From Actinopolymorpha pittospori (GTDB taxonomy: Bacteria > Actinomycetota > Actinomycetes > Propionibacteriales > Actinopolymorphaceae): a stretch of DNA of 64,000 nt. The stretch lies in NCBI RefSeq assembly GCF_014873875.1, contig NZ_JADBEM010000001.1:2108001-2172000 (forward strand), written 5' to 3'. The notes under the pieces are model-generated. The model was not told the DNA's origin. It searched no databases and worked only from the letters and a program-made list of their open reading frames with translations. A program made the translations under genes and the position numbers. Position 1 is the stretch's first letter. Each line of letters starts with the position of its first letter. Shown here piece by piece: positions 18,423 to 27,038 of this stretch.

Positions 18423-19028
18423 ATGAGCAGAGTGGTCGTGGTCAACTTCCTGTCACTGGACGGCGTGATGCAGTCGGTCCTGTCGCCCGAGGAGGACCCG
18501 GACGGGGGATTCGCGGCCGGCGGCTGGGTGAGCCCCCACATCGACGACACGGTGGCGGGTGTGATGGCCGACGTCACCACGAAGGCCGGCGCTCTGCTTC
18601 TGGGGCGAAGGACCTACGAGATCTTCGCCGCGCAGTGGCCCTACGCCGACGACACCGAGCCTGCGGTCGCCGCCATGAACCGGATCCCGAAGTACGTCGC
18701 GTCGCGCACGATCAGTTCCGGTCCCTGGAACGACACGAGGGTGCTGGGTGCGGACGTGCCCGCCGAGGTCGCTGACCTCAGGTCCCGGCCGGGCGGCGAC
18801 ATCGTGGTGTTCGGTAGCGGACAGTTGATCCAGACGTTGATCGAGCACTCCCTCGTCGACGAGTACCGCTTGCTGGTGTTCCCGCTGGTCATCGGTTCGG
18901 GCAAGCGGATGTTCCGCGAGGGCGGGGCCCCGGCGAACCTCCGTCTCGTGGACACCCTGACCTCGGGCTCGGGCGTGGTGATCGCGACGTACCACCCGGC
19001 GACGGCACCTGGACAGGAGCGATCGTGA
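18423..19028 (+). CDS. Dihydrofolate-reductase-family protein (RibD C-terminal)
   Basis: A 201-residue protein of the YwjB/RibD-like reductase family. It starts VVVVNFLSLDGVMQSVLSPEED, followed by LLLGRRTYEIFAAQWPY, GGDIVVFGSGQLIQTLIEHSLVDEYRLLVFPLVIG and KRMFREGG. The family fold binds NADPH; physiological substrates are unclear. Its stop overlaps the start of the next gene (GTGA arrangement), which implies translational coupling. Confidence 0.9.
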   Translation: MSRVVVVNFLSLDGVMQSVLSPEEDPDGGFAAGGWVSPHIDDTVAGVMADVTTKAGALLLGRRTYEIFAAQWPYADDTEPAVAAMNRIPKYVASRTISSGPWNDTRVLGADVPAEVADLRSRPGGDIVVFGSGQLIQTLIEHSLVDEYRLLVFPLVIGSGKRMFREGGAPANLRLVDTLTSGSGVVIATYHPATAPGQERS

Positions 19029-19993
19029 CGGTTCTCCCGGCTGAGGTCCTTTCGCGCTTCGACCTGGGCGCTCCGGCGAGCGAGACGTTCGTCGGCGAAG
19101 GCATGATGGGGAGCGTCTGGAAGGCCGAGACCTCCCGGGGACCGTTCGCGATCAAGAGGTTGCATCGTGCCGTGGATCCGGTCGCCGTCGAGCAGGACTG
19201 CGCCTTCCAGGAACTCGCGCTCTCCGAGGGGATCCGGCTTCCCCGCCCCGTGCGTGCCCGCGACGGCGGCGTTCTCGCTCGTGCTCAGGACGCCGACTGG
19301 CGTGTGTATGAGTGGATGGACTGCTCCGGGTTCGAGGGGGCCGAGGTCACCCCCGCCCTCGCCGCCGAGATCGGAGCCACCCTGGCCCGGATCCACGCGC
19401 TCGGAGCACCCGCGTCGGAGGTGTCACCGTGGCTGGCTACCCCTCCCGCGGCGAGCACCTGGGAAGCATTCGCCGCTCGCGCCAAGGAGCAGGGCGTGTC
19501 CTGGTACTCCGCTGTGGAGTCAGCCCGCACGGAGTTCGCCGTGCTGGCCGCCGACGCGGCTGGATCCCCGTCGCCGCCACCGAGGCGGTGCCACAACGAC
19601 CTCATCCCGCAGAACGCTGGCCGCCATCCGGACGGCGGTCTCATCGTCCTGGACTGGGAGCACTCCGGTGCGCAGGCACCCGAACACGAACTCGGCTACG
19701 TGCTGACCCACTGGTGCGTGCTCCCCACCGGACGGGTCGACGTCGACGCCGCCCGCGCTCTGCTGCGCGGCTACCTCGACCTCGCCGATGAACCCGTCGA
19801 GGTGGGGCCCGGGACGTTCCGCTCGGCTGTCTGCAGCATGCTCAACTACACCGTCTTCGTGCTGAACACGGCCCTCAGCCCCGACCCGGTGAAGCAGAAG
19901 GCGGGCGAGGCCATGCTCGCCCAGGTGCTATCCCCGGTACTCAACCGTTCCGCGATCAGCCGGCTGGTCGAGGCCCTCCGCCCCGAGTGCTGA
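19025..19993 (+). CDS. Aminoglycoside-phosphotransferase-family kinase
   Basis: A 322-residue APH-fold protein starting with GTG at 19025. The N-lobe shows VGEGMMGSVWKAETSRGPFAIKRLH (glycine-rich loop and ATP-binding Lys), the catalytic loop is CHNDLIPQNAG and the metal site is LIVLDWEHSGAQAPEHELGYVL. HND replaces the commoner HGD, which is frequent in this superfamily. The substrate is unknown. It is translationally coupled to the reductase gene upstream. Downstream its 3' end overlaps the interrupted acetyltransferase gene on the other strand. Confidence 0.86.
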   Translation: MTVLPAEVLSRFDLGAPASETFVGEGMMGSVWKAETSRGPFAIKRLHRAVDPVAVEQDCAFQELALSEGIRLPRPVRARDGGVLARAQDADWRVYEWMDCSGFEGAEVTPALAAEIGATLARIHALGAPASEVSPWLATPPAASTWEAFAARAKEQGVSWYSAVESARTEFAVLAADAAGSPSPPPRRCHNDLIPQNAGRHPDGGLIVLDWEHSGAQAPEHELGYVLTHWCVLPTGRVDVDAARALLRGYLDLADEPVEVGPGTFRSAVCSMLNYTVFVLNTALSPDPVKQKAGEAMLAQVLSPVLNRSAISRLVEALRPEC

Positions 19994-20116
19994 TCCTGAC
20001 GGTGATCCCTCGTCCGGCTTCCACTCCATCGCCATGCGCGGAAGGTCGATCCGCGTGACGTGGAATCCCAGGCGGGCATAGAGACCTCGCGCCGGATTGC
20101 TGGCGAAGACACTGAG
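19928..20116 (-). pseudogene. GNAT acetyltransferase, 3' part, cut off by IS1380-type element
   Basis: C-terminal piece of an acetyltransferase gene: VFASNPARGLYARLGFHVTR followed by IDLPRMAMEWKP and a short tail. Its 5' part lies at 21792-22138. Removing 20117-21791 and one copy of the 5-bp duplication CTGAG rejoins the codons exactly (GIPVRLS then VFASNPARG). The 3' end overlaps the kinase gene at 19025-19993 on the opposite strand. Confidence 0.93.
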
Positions 20117-21791
20117 CCTGGATCCGTGGACCGGGTGAGTGGTCCTTCGGCGTGGTAGCAGAGGAAGTGCCTTCTGGATCGGGAGAATCTGGAGTGTCGA
20201 AGTCCTGATCCAACCCGATCCAAAAGGCACTGACAGTGAAACTACCGTATGGGTGGTCGCGAGCCACGCCGGTCTTCGATGAGCAGAATCTGGTGTCGTG
20301 CGCGGGGCTGGTGCCGGTGATGGCGCTGGCGGAGCGGGCGGGCCTGTCGGAGCTGGTGGGCGAACGGGTCGCGATCACGGCGACGACGGTGGCTTCGGCG
20401 GCGGCCAACCCGGCGGGCAAGCTGGCCTCGATCATCGCGGGGATGGCCGCGGGCGCGGACTGTATCGATGATCTGGATGTGATCCGGTCGGGTGGGATGC
20501 GTCGGCTGTTTGGTGGGGTGTATGCGCCGGCGACGTTGGGTCAGTTTCTGCGGGAGTTCACCCATGGCCACACCCAGCAGTTGGCCTCGGTCGCGCGGGC
20601 CCATCTGGTCAACCTTGTCCAGGCCAGCGGGTTGTTGCCGGGTATCGAGGATCGGGTGTTCATCGATATCGACTCGTTGTTGCGCCCGGTGTATGGGCAC
20701 GCCAAGCAGGGCGGGAGTTTCGGGCACACCAAGATCGGCGGCCGGCAGGTGTTGCGCCGGGGCCTGTCGCCGCTGGCGACCACGATCAGCACGATCCAGG
20801 GGGCGCCGGTGGTGGCCGGGATCCGGCTGCGCGCCGGACGGGCCGGCTCCGGCAAAGGCGCGGCGAGCATGGTGGCCGAGGCGATCGCCACCGCCCGCGC
20901 CGCCGGCGCCAGCGGGCAGATCCTGGTGAGGGGCGATTCGGCGTATGGCAACCACGCCGTGGTCGGCGCGTGTGTGAAGGCAGGCGTGCGGTTCTCGGTG
21001 GTGCTCACCAAGAACCCGGCCGTCACCGCCGCGATCGCCAGCATCGCCGAAGACGCCTGGACACCGGTGCACTACCCCGGTGCTGTCGTCGATGACGATA
21101 CCGGTGAGTTGATTTCGGATGCTGAGGTCGCGGAGGTGGAGTTCACCGCGTTCACCTCCACCAAGCACCCGGTCACCGCCCGACTGGTCGTGCGCAGGGT
21201 CCGTGACCGCGCCCGCGACCAGGCCGGCGAGGAGGAGCTGTTCCCGGTATGGCGTCATCACCCGTTCTTCACCAACAACACCGAACCCACCGCCGATGCT
21301 GACATCACCCACCGCCGGCACGCGATCATCGAAACGGTGTTCGCTGACCTGATCGACGGGCCGTTGGCGCACCTGCCCTCAGGCCGGTTCGCCGCGAACA
21401 GCGCGTGGGCGATCTGCGCCGCCATCTGCCACAACCTGCTCCGCGCCGCCGGAACCCTCACCAGCCCCCGCCACGCCCTCGCCCGCGGCGCGACGCTTCG
21501 CCGTCACATCGTCACCGTCCCCGCCAGGATCGCCCGCCCTCAGCGCCGGCCCGTCCTGCACCTGCCCGAGCACTGGCCCTGGGCCCAACACTGGAAAACC
21601 CTGTGGAACAACGTGTTCCGCCCTGCGACCGGGCCACCACGCCTCGCCTGAAACCTGCCCACCCGCCGTCAAGGCCCGACCAGAAACCAAAGGAAAGCTG
21701 GGCAGACCAGCGAGCCCGACCTGCCCAGCCGCAGCCCACACCACCAAACCCACAACCAAGATCACCAACCCACCCGGTCCACGGATCCAGG
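20117..21791. mobile_element. IS1380-family insertion sequence, 1675 bp, complete
   Basis: The ends begin CCTGGATCCGTGGACCGGG in inverted orientation (first 21 bases identical at both termini). The element is flanked by the 5-bp direct repeat CTGAG at 20112-20116 and 21792-21796. It carries one transposase gene. The boundary is confirmed by the interrupted acetyltransferase reading frame, which is restored exactly by excision. Confidence 0.95.
20236..21651 (+). CDS. IS1380-family transposase
   Basis: A 471-residue DDE transposase. It shows the first Asp in VFIDIDSLLRPVYG, the second in QILVRGDSAYGNHAVV, and the C-terminal region HAIIETVFADLIDGPLAHLP, with the likely catalytic Glu, followed by FAANSAWAICAAICHNLLRA. 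Length and motif order are typical of IS1380-type transposases of actinobacteria. The GTG start is placed about 120 bp inside the left end. The gene is uninterrupted, so the element may still be active. Confidence 0.93.
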   Translation: MKLPYGWSRATPVFDEQNLVSCAGLVPVMALAERAGLSELVGERVAITATTVASAAANPAGKLASIIAGMAAGADCIDDLDVIRSGGMRRLFGGVYAPATLGQFLREFTHGHTQQLASVARAHLVNLVQASGLLPGIEDRVFIDIDSLLRPVYGHAKQGGSFGHTKIGGRQVLRRGLSPLATTISTIQGAPVVAGIRLRAGRAGSGKGAASMVAEAIATARAAGASGQILVRGDSAYGNHAVVGACVKAGVRFSVVLTKNPAVTAAIASIAEDAWTPVHYPGAVVDDDTGELISDAEVAEVEFTAFTSTKHPVTARLVVRRVRDRARDQAGEEELFPVWRHHPFFTNNTEPTADADITHRRHAIIETVFADLIDGPLAHLPSGRFAANSAWAICAAICHNLLRAAGTLTSPRHALARGATLRRHIVTVPARIARPQRRPVLHLPEHWPWAQHWKTLWNNVFRPATGPPRLA

Positions 21792-22138
21792 CTGAGTCGG
21801 ACCGGAATGCCTCGCTGTTGCGCGGACCGAAGGACATCCCGGAGCAGCTGGGTACCGATGCCACGGCCTTGTGCCTCGGGGAGCACCGCTATCTCGTCGA
21901 TGAAGTCGTACTCGTCCTTGTGGACTACGCACAGGTAGCCGACCGACCGCCCGTCCTCCTCGACTATCGCGATCGGTAGCTCGTCGAACTCCCTGTCGGC
22001 GCTGGTGCGCTGCTCAGCGTCGTCCCAACCCGAGATCTCCTCGACGTACGTTCGGAAGCCTGCACGCCTCACCTCGAAGAAGAACCCTCGATCGCTGCTC
22101 GTGGCGGGTCGGATTCGAAGGCGATTGGCGCACACCAT
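21792..22138 (-). pseudogene. GNAT acetyltransferase, 5' part, cut off by IS1380-type element
   Basis: N-terminal piece starting MVCANRLRIRPATSSDRGFF at 22138. It contains the acetyl-CoA-binding segment IDEIAVLPEAQGRGIGTQLL and ends at the CTGAG duplication. The remaining about 30-60 residues are at 19928-20116. In the present arrangement translation would run into the insertion element, so the product lacks the last strand and the tyrosine region of the fold. Confidence 0.93.
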
Positions 22139-22254
22139 TGCGCGAGGGTACGGTCCGGACCACCGTGGCGGCACCAGGGGGTCGAGGAGGGGAGGAAGCG
22201 GATGAGCACGATGGGACCCAACCCACCACCGTCCCCCAGGGAGGACAACCACCC

Positions 22255-22779
22255 ATGAGCCAGGACGTGCCGTTCGCGGCCGGTGAGAAGGAGAGCCTCC
22301 ACACCAGTCTCGACCGTCACCGCGACGTCGTGGTGTGGAAGCTGGAGGGCTTGGACGACGAGCAGGTGCGCCGGCCGATGGTCCCCTCCGGGACGAGCCT
22401 TCTCGGCCTGGTCAAGCATCTCGCGTCCATAGAGTTCGGATGGTTCTGCGAAACCTTCGGACGACCGTCGGAGTGGATCGCCTGGGACCCGGACGACTGT
22501 GACGGGGACGCGCGGGTGGAGCCGCACGAAACGACAGCGGACATCCTTGCTTCCTACGCCCGCGCCCGTGCCGCCGCGGACAGTGTGATCGACGAGCTTG
22601 ACCTCGACCAGGTTGCGACACCTCCACCGGGGCTCGGGTCCGGCGAGGTGACGTTGCGGTGGCTGCTCATCCACGTGCTCGAGGACACCGCCCGCCACGC
22701 CGGTCACATGGACATCCTCCGCGAACTCATCGACGGGAGGATTGGCGATCACCCCCGTGAGGAGAACGCACCCACGTGA
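22255..22779 (+). CDS. DinB/DUF664 family protein
   Basis: A 174-residue DinB-superfamily protein, ATG at 22255 preceded by GGGAGGAC. Motifs are LHTSLDRHRDVVVWKLEGL, the first His in LLGLVKHLASIEFGWF, the middle HETTADILASY, and WLLIHVLEDTARHAGHMDIL with the C-terminal His pair. Third member of this family in the window. Enzymatic role unknown. It is divergent from the interrupted acetyltransferase gene. Confidence 0.88.
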   Translation: MSQDVPFAAGEKESLHTSLDRHRDVVVWKLEGLDDEQVRRPMVPSGTSLLGLVKHLASIEFGWFCETFGRPSEWIAWDPDDCDGDARVEPHETTADILASYARARAAADSVIDELDLDQVATPPPGLGSGEVTLRWLLIHVLEDTARHAGHMDILRELIDGRIGDHPREENAPT

Positions 22780-22822
22780 GGTGCGAGGTGGGACAACCGG
22801 GGCGTGGGATCCGGAAGCAGGT

Positions 22823-23698
22823 CTAGTGGTGTGGGCTCTGCCTCGGGCCTGGTTTCGTCGCGGACAGGTAGGCGAGGGCTGATCGGGTACGGCCCTGTCC
22901 CTGCTCGACCAGCGGACGGAGCCGGGCTGTGAGTTCGTCTCGCTCCTCTGGCGCCAGGGCTTGCTGGATCGCCTCACCGAGACTGGGGACTCTGGGGTTC
23001 GGGACGGTGCGTAGGTAGGAGTCCCATGACTGCGGTTTCTGGTCCCTGACCTCGACGAGGAGCTGGAGCCGGATGTCGGTGAACCCGGCGCGCTCGGCCA
23101 GGTCCACGAGGTCGCGCTCGTCGAAGTCGACCATGGAGTCGTTATCGCGTTCGAACACGGCGCGGACGCGGGCGACGATGGCTTCCAGTCCCGGCAGGTC
23201 GTGCCCCCGCAGCGATCCGGGCGACTTCGGCCTGCCGAAGCGGTTGATCGGCTCGAACAGCGAAACGCGCCCGTGTGGGCGGAGGACCCGGTAGAACTCC
23301 TGGAAGGCCCGCTCCTTGTCCTTCACGTAGATGAGGACCGAGCGGGTGGTCACCACATCGACCGACTGGTCGCTGATGGGTCCCAGGTCGTCGGCCGAGG
23401 CGAGCGCGAACCGGCATCGATCGAGTACGCCGAGGTCTGACGCGGCGGACTCGCAGACGTCGAGCAGGTCCTGGGAAATGTCGGAGAACACCACCTGTGA
23501 GGCGTCTCGGTCGAGGGCGCCGAAACCGATCAGACCATCGCCGCAGCCGACATCCAGCAGCGCCTCTCCGTCGGAGAGAGAGGCGTTGTCCAGCACCGTG
23601 TCGCGAATCCCGCCGAGGTACTGCAACGTCGCCGTACGGTCCTGGCCAGCGAACCTGCCCTCCAGTAGCCACTGTCCCCACCGGTCACGAACAGCCAC
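22823..23698 (-). CDS. SAM-dependent methyltransferase
   Basis: A 291-residue class I methyltransferase. Motif I is ALLDVGCGDGLIGFGAL (about residues 47-63). It is followed by VVFSDISQDLLDVC, VDVVTTRSVLIYVKDKERAF and VLRPHGRVSLFEPINRFG, an order typical of ubiquinone/menaquinone-type and natural-product methyltransferases. The C-terminal about 100 residues are helical and charged. GTG 23698 is preferred because GGAGG lies 7 bases upstream. The substrate is unknown. Confidence 0.84.
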   Translation of the reverse strand: MAVRDRWGQWLLEGRFAGQDRTATLQYLGGIRDTVLDNASLSDGEALLDVGCGDGLIGFGALDRDASQVVFSDISQDLLDVCESAASDLGVLDRCRFALASADDLGPISDQSVDVVTTRSVLIYVKDKERAFQEFYRVLRPHGRVSLFEPINRFGRPKSPGSLRGHDLPGLEAIVARVRAVFERDNDSMVDFDERDLVDLAERAGFTDIRLQLLVEVRDQKPQSWDSYLRTVPNPRVPSLGEAIQQALAPEERDELTARLRPLVEQGQGRTRSALAYLSATKPGPRQSPHH

Positions 23699-23848
23699 GC
23701 CGTCCACCTCCGCATCAGTCGCCCCACGCCCGTGCCCACGGTCGCTGCATTCTTCCGCCCAGACGTCTCGCCGGCAACGTAGGAGTGGGCCCTCCGAGTG
23801 ATCCCGTCGGTCGCCACAACCGCTGGGCACGCTCGGCGTACGTCCTCC

Positions 23849-24580
23849 ATGATGGATGCCGTGAACGAGCAGCCGCTTGCTGGTGGCCACCTGACCGATG
23901 AACTTGTTCGCATCGGCTCGACGGTCCGCCGGACTCGTGGACCGCACTCGCCCTTTGTCGAGGAACTGCTCGGGTATCTGGAGTCGGTCGGCTATCCCTA
24001 TGCGCCTCGATACCGTGGCGTTGACGAGGCCGGCCGGGACATCTTCACCTACATTCCAGGTAACACCTCGGATCACCCACGCCAACGGGCGCCTGACGCA
24101 TCCAAGCTTGGCGCACGGATGCTGCGCCAGCTCCACGACGTCACCACAGGGCACGCCCTGGCCGCCGGTGCGAAGTGTGTCACCCATGGCGACGCGGGCG
24201 ACAACAACACCCTCTTTCGGAACGGTTGCCCGATCGCCTTCATCGACTGGGACTTTGCTGGACCAGGCAGGCGCATCGATGATGTCGCATACATGGCGTG
24301 GAGCTGGTCCATCTACCCCGTCGAGCAGGTCCCGATCCCGTACCAAGCCGAGCAGGTCCGTGACGTACGTGATGGCTACGGCTATCCCTGGGCTGACGAA
24401 CTCGTACACGCCATGGTTCACCAGCAGACTGTCCTGATCAACGAGGAGTCAGCGCACCTCGCCAACCTTGCGTTGCCAGCAGCCCGACGAGATCAGGCGC
24501 TGCATGCAATCGAGTGGGCAACCGCAAGTCGAGATACGGTCAACCGACACATCGACGTCCTCCTCTCCGCACTGCGCTGA
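23849..24580 (+). CDS. Aminoglycoside-phosphotransferase-family kinase
   Basis: A protein of about 243 residues (ATG at 23849 or 23852). The N-lobe is short, without a clear glycine-rich loop, so ATP binding may differ. The C-lobe is typical: MLRQLHDVT, the catalytic loop CVTHGDAGDNNTLF and the metal site AFIDWDFAGPGRRIDDVAYMAW. Function unknown. Third APH-like protein of the window. Confidence 0.8.
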   Translation: MMDAVNEQPLAGGHLTDELVRIGSTVRRTRGPHSPFVEELLGYLESVGYPYAPRYRGVDEAGRDIFTYIPGNTSDHPRQRAPDASKLGARMLRQLHDVTTGHALAAGAKCVTHGDAGDNNTLFRNGCPIAFIDWDFAGPGRRIDDVAYMAWSWSIYPVEQVPIPYQAEQVRDVRDGYGYPWADELVHAMVHQQTVLINEESAHLANLALPAARRDQALHAIEWATASRDTVNRHIDVLLSALR

Positions 24581-24672
24581 GCCGCCGCGGTCGCGGCCCG
24601 CGGTCGCAGCTCATGTCCCGCGTCGATGCCGGCTCCGTCAGCAAACCATGAGGTGAGGCGCGGCCGGGTTCC

Positions 24673-24709
24673 TTGACAGGCAAGTAGCGACTTGCCTATG
24701 GTTCCGGGA
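24673..24709 (+). promoter_or_regulatory. Promoter with palindromic operator in the spacer (ArsR autoregulation)
   Basis: A -35 box TTGACA (24673-24678) and a -10 box TATGGT (24697-24702) are separated by 18 bp. The spacer is almost entirely an inverted repeat, AGGCAAGT-AGCG-ACTTGCCT (24678-24697). Transcription would start near 24709-24710, at an in-frame GTG of the ArsR-like gene, which implies a leaderless mRNA. The ArsR-like protein binding here is inference. Confidence 0.75.
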
Positions 24710-24994
24710 GTGGGTGACCTGTTCAAAGCGCTGTCCGACCGGACCCGGCGGGCGATCCTGGACGAACTGATCGAGCGCGACGGCCAGACTCTGTTCGAGC
24801 TCTGCGGCCGTCTCATCTCCCGGCACGGTGTGAGCGCTACGAGACAGGCCATCTCCCAGCACCTCGACGTGCTCGAATCAGCTGGACTCGTCCGGACCGA
24901 GCGCTCGGGTCGATACAAGTTCCATCACATCGACACCTCGCCCCTGCGCGAGATCGGTGAGCGATGGCCACAGCCGACGAAGGAGTCAGACTGA
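24710..24994 (+). CDS. ArsR/SmtB-type winged-helix transcriptional regulator
   Basis: A protein of about 94 residues: VGDLFKALSDRTRRAILDEL, recognition helix region SATRQAISQHLDVLESAGLV, wing RTERSGRYKFHHIDTSPL. No cysteine pair typical of metal sensors is present, so it is more like the ArsR regulators paired with VOC or SRPBCC genes. An ATG at 24698 is in frame but lies inside the -10 box, so GTG 24710 is the likelier start. It shares one base with the next gene (TGATG). Confidence 0.85.
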   Translation: MGDLFKALSDRTRRAILDELIERDGQTLFELCGRLISRHGVSATRQAISQHLDVLESAGLVRTERSGRYKFHHIDTSPLREIGERWPQPTKESD

Positions 24995-25377
24995 TGAGGA
25001 TCACCGTCACCAGCGTCCTGGTGGACGACCAGGAGAAGGCGCTTGCCTTCTACACCGACCTGCTCGGGTTCGTGAAGAAGCACGACGTGCCCGCCGGTGG
25101 GGCGAGATGGCTGACCGTCGTCTCGCCCGAGGACCCCGATGGCGTCGAACTGTTGCTCGAGCCCAGCGGGCATCCCGCCGTCGGCCCGTTCAAGGAGGCG
25201 CTCGTCAACGACGGAATCCCGTTCACCTCGTTCACCGTCAAGGATGTCCAGGCCGAGTACGACCGCCTCCGGGGCCTCGGCGTGACGTTCACCCAACCTC
25301 CGACGCAGATGGGCCCGGTCACGACGGCCGTGTTCGACGACACCTGCGGAAACCTCATCCAGATCGCGGCGATGTAG
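24994..25377 (+). CDS. VOC family protein (glyoxalase/extradiol-dioxygenase fold)
   Basis: A 127-residue single-VOC protein: MRITVTSVLVDDQEKALAFY, TDLLGFVKKHDVP, a loop WLTVVSPEDPDGVELLLEPSG, and the end FDDTCGNLIQIAAM. The family includes metal-dependent lyases, dioxygenases and antibiotic-binding proteins. Translational coupling to the ArsR-like gene suggests that the regulator controls it in response to a small molecule. Confidence 0.9.
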   Translation: MRITVTSVLVDDQEKALAFYTDLLGFVKKHDVPAGGARWLTVVSPEDPDGVELLLEPSGHPAVGPFKEALVNDGIPFTSFTVKDVQAEYDRLRGLGVTFTQPPTQMGPVTTAVFDDTCGNLIQIAAM

Positions 25378-25439
25378 CGAGGTTTCCTCGTCGGCCGGCC
25401 TGGTCCGGGCTCAGCGCGCCGGAGTCGGGGCGTCCTAGC

Positions 25440-26207
25440 TCAGGGTTGGATGTCGAGCCACTCCTGGAAGGAGGGGCCGGCGAGCTTGGCGTGGGGGCCG
25501 GGCAGGAACGCGCCGCTGGCGGCGAGTTCGGCATCGGGTAGGCCCGAGTTGTCGACGCCGACGACCTTGATGCCCCGGCGGGTGCCGAGGAGTGTGGCTG
25601 CCTCGGCCATGGTCTCCTTGCGGGGTCCGGCGATCTCGGGGATCGGTGTTCCGGGAGCGGGCTGGGTGGGCGCGTCTGCGTCGGTGGCCAGATCGACCAG
25701 TTCCTCGGCCACGGTACGGCAGGACACGAGCTGGGTGGGCAAGGCCGGGACGTAGGCGACGTCGCCCTGCCGCCAGTCCAGAAGCTGACCGACGAACTCG
25801 TGGAACTGCGCGGCCCGCAGAATGCGAGCAGGGAGGGGGCCGGACACGTTGGCCTCCTCGTGCACCTGCTGGGCGGCGATGAAGCCCGCGGTGGCCCTGT
25901 CGGTGCCGATGATGGATACGACGACGATCTGGCCGACTCCAGCCTTCTGGCCGAACTCGTGCAGGTTGCGGGTCGCCGTACGGAAGAACTCCGTCGCGGC
26001 CTCCTGGTCGGAGGCGTGCCACGACGCGACGTCGATGATGACATCGACCCCGGTGAGGGCCTCGGCGAGGCCCTCACCGGTGATGATGTCCACGCCGGTG
26101 GCTCGGGACATCCGAACGACCTGGTCCCCCCGTTCGGCGAGGACGTCGACGACGTGGCGTCCTAGCCGCCCGGTTGCCCCTGCCACCGCGAACTTACTGA
26201 CGCTCAT
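25440..26207 (-). CDS. NAD(P)-binding NmrA/SDR-like epimerase family protein
   Basis: A 255-residue atypical SDR: FAVAGATGRLGRHVVDVLAERG at the N-terminus (Rossmann GxxGxxG), then TGVDVIIDVASWHASDQEAA and VSIIGTDRATAGFIAAQQVHEE. It lacks a classical YxxxK, as is usual in NmrA-like members. It lies 86 bp downstream of the carboxymuconolactone-decarboxylase gene on the same strand. ECF41 sigma factors are typically linked to decarboxylase, oxidoreductase or epimerase (COE) genes, so this is a likely target. Confidence 0.87.
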   Translation of the reverse strand: MSVSKFAVAGATGRLGRHVVDVLAERGDQVVRMSRATGVDIITGEGLAEALTGVDVIIDVASWHASDQEAATEFFRTATRNLHEFGQKAGVGQIVVVSIIGTDRATAGFIAAQQVHEEANVSGPLPARILRAAQFHEFVGQLLDWRQGDVAYVPALPTQLVSCRTVAEELVDLATDADAPTQPAPGTPIPEIAGPRKETMAEAATLLGTRRGIKVVGVDNSGLPDAELAASGAFLPGPHAKLAGPSFQEWLDIQP

Positions 26208-26293
26208 GTTCGATGCCTTTCTTGCGTACGTGTCAGAACTTGCCGCCCTCAGGGCGAGGAACGGTGTGCGGTCCCCCCGCCCGGGCCTGAGTG

Positions 26294-26811
26294 CTACGCG
26301 CCGTAGTTCTGGCCGGGTGGTCTTCCGGGGATCGGCTTGGCGATGAGGGCGGCGGGGGTGAAGAAGCCGATGTGAGCGATCGCCATGACGAGCATCCAGA
26401 GCGCCTTGTCGTCGTAGTGCGCGGACGCCTTGGCGTGCAACTCGTCGGGGACGCGCTCCCCGAACGGGTTCGGGGTGAGGACGGCCTCCATGAGCTCAAG
26501 CGCGACCCGCTCGGCATCGGTGAAGTACGGGGCGTCCCGCCAGGTCGCCACGGCGGTGATGCGCTCCTCTGATTCCCCAGCCTTGCGGAGGTTGGTGGTT
26601 TCTCGGATGGTGAAGTACGTGCTGCCGAGGCGTTGCCAGCACGGAGCTGCAGCAGGCTGATGGTGGTCGGTGGAATCAGACTGTTCCGGATCGAGTCGTG
26701 CAGGCCTTCGGCGATTCCTGCCATCTCCGGGATGAACTGCAGGGGGTTGGGCATCCGCGACCGCAGGCCCTCCTGCTTGGTCGTCGTGTCGGTCGTCGTG
26801 GGTGCGGACAT
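26294..26811 (-). pseudogene. Carboxymuconolactone-decarboxylase (CMD/AhpD-like) protein, frameshifted
   Basis: It starts MSAPTTTDTTTKQEGLRSRM at 26811, with NPLQFIPEMAGIAEGLHDSI and ISLLQLRAGN. Here the frame is lost, and the rest (GSTYFTIRETTNLRKAGESE, AVATWRDAPYFTDAERVALE, HIGFFTPAALIAKPIPG) is one base out of register. One extra base at the CC at 26636-26637 restores a protein of about 172 residues. The usual CxxC redox site is absent: GSTYFTIR occupies its position. This is the expected COE partner of the ECF41 sigma gene, so the break may be a sequencing error. Confidence 0.85.
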
Positions 26812-26891
26812 GATGCGGCCTTCCCTTCACAACTTCGTCTCTGGTGATGCATGCCGCCCGGATCCTTCGCGCGGCGTGTCGACGAACACGA

Positions 26892-26918
26892 GACGCTGGC
26901 GCTCCAACCCCTGTGACG
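26892..26918 (-). promoter_or_regulatory. ECF41-type promoter, directed at the CMD/epimerase operon
   Basis: On the minus strand CGTCACA (26918-26912) is separated by exactly 16 bp from CGTC (26895-26892). The published ECF41 consensus is TGTCACA-N16-CGTC. It lies 81 bp upstream of the CMD start. The match is one mismatch in the -35 element and a perfect -10 element. Confidence 0.75.
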
Positions 26919-26952
26919 GCGCGATCATGTGACGTGGGCCACCGATCGCAGG

Positions 26953-26979
26953 TGTCACAGGGCGGTGGGGGCCGGCGTC
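26953..26979 (+). promoter_or_regulatory. ECF41-type promoter, directed at the sigma gene
   Basis: TGTCACA (26953-26959), a 16-bp spacer, then CGTC (26976-26979): a perfect match to the ECF41 consensus known from Bacillus and Rhodobacter work. It lies 60 bp upstream of the sigma start and indicates positive autoregulation. Confidence 0.82.
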
Positions 26980-27038
26980 TTGTGCGCGTGTGTGCAAAGC
27001 CAGTGCCAGTGCCAGGAGCGAACAGGCAGGAGTCGGGA

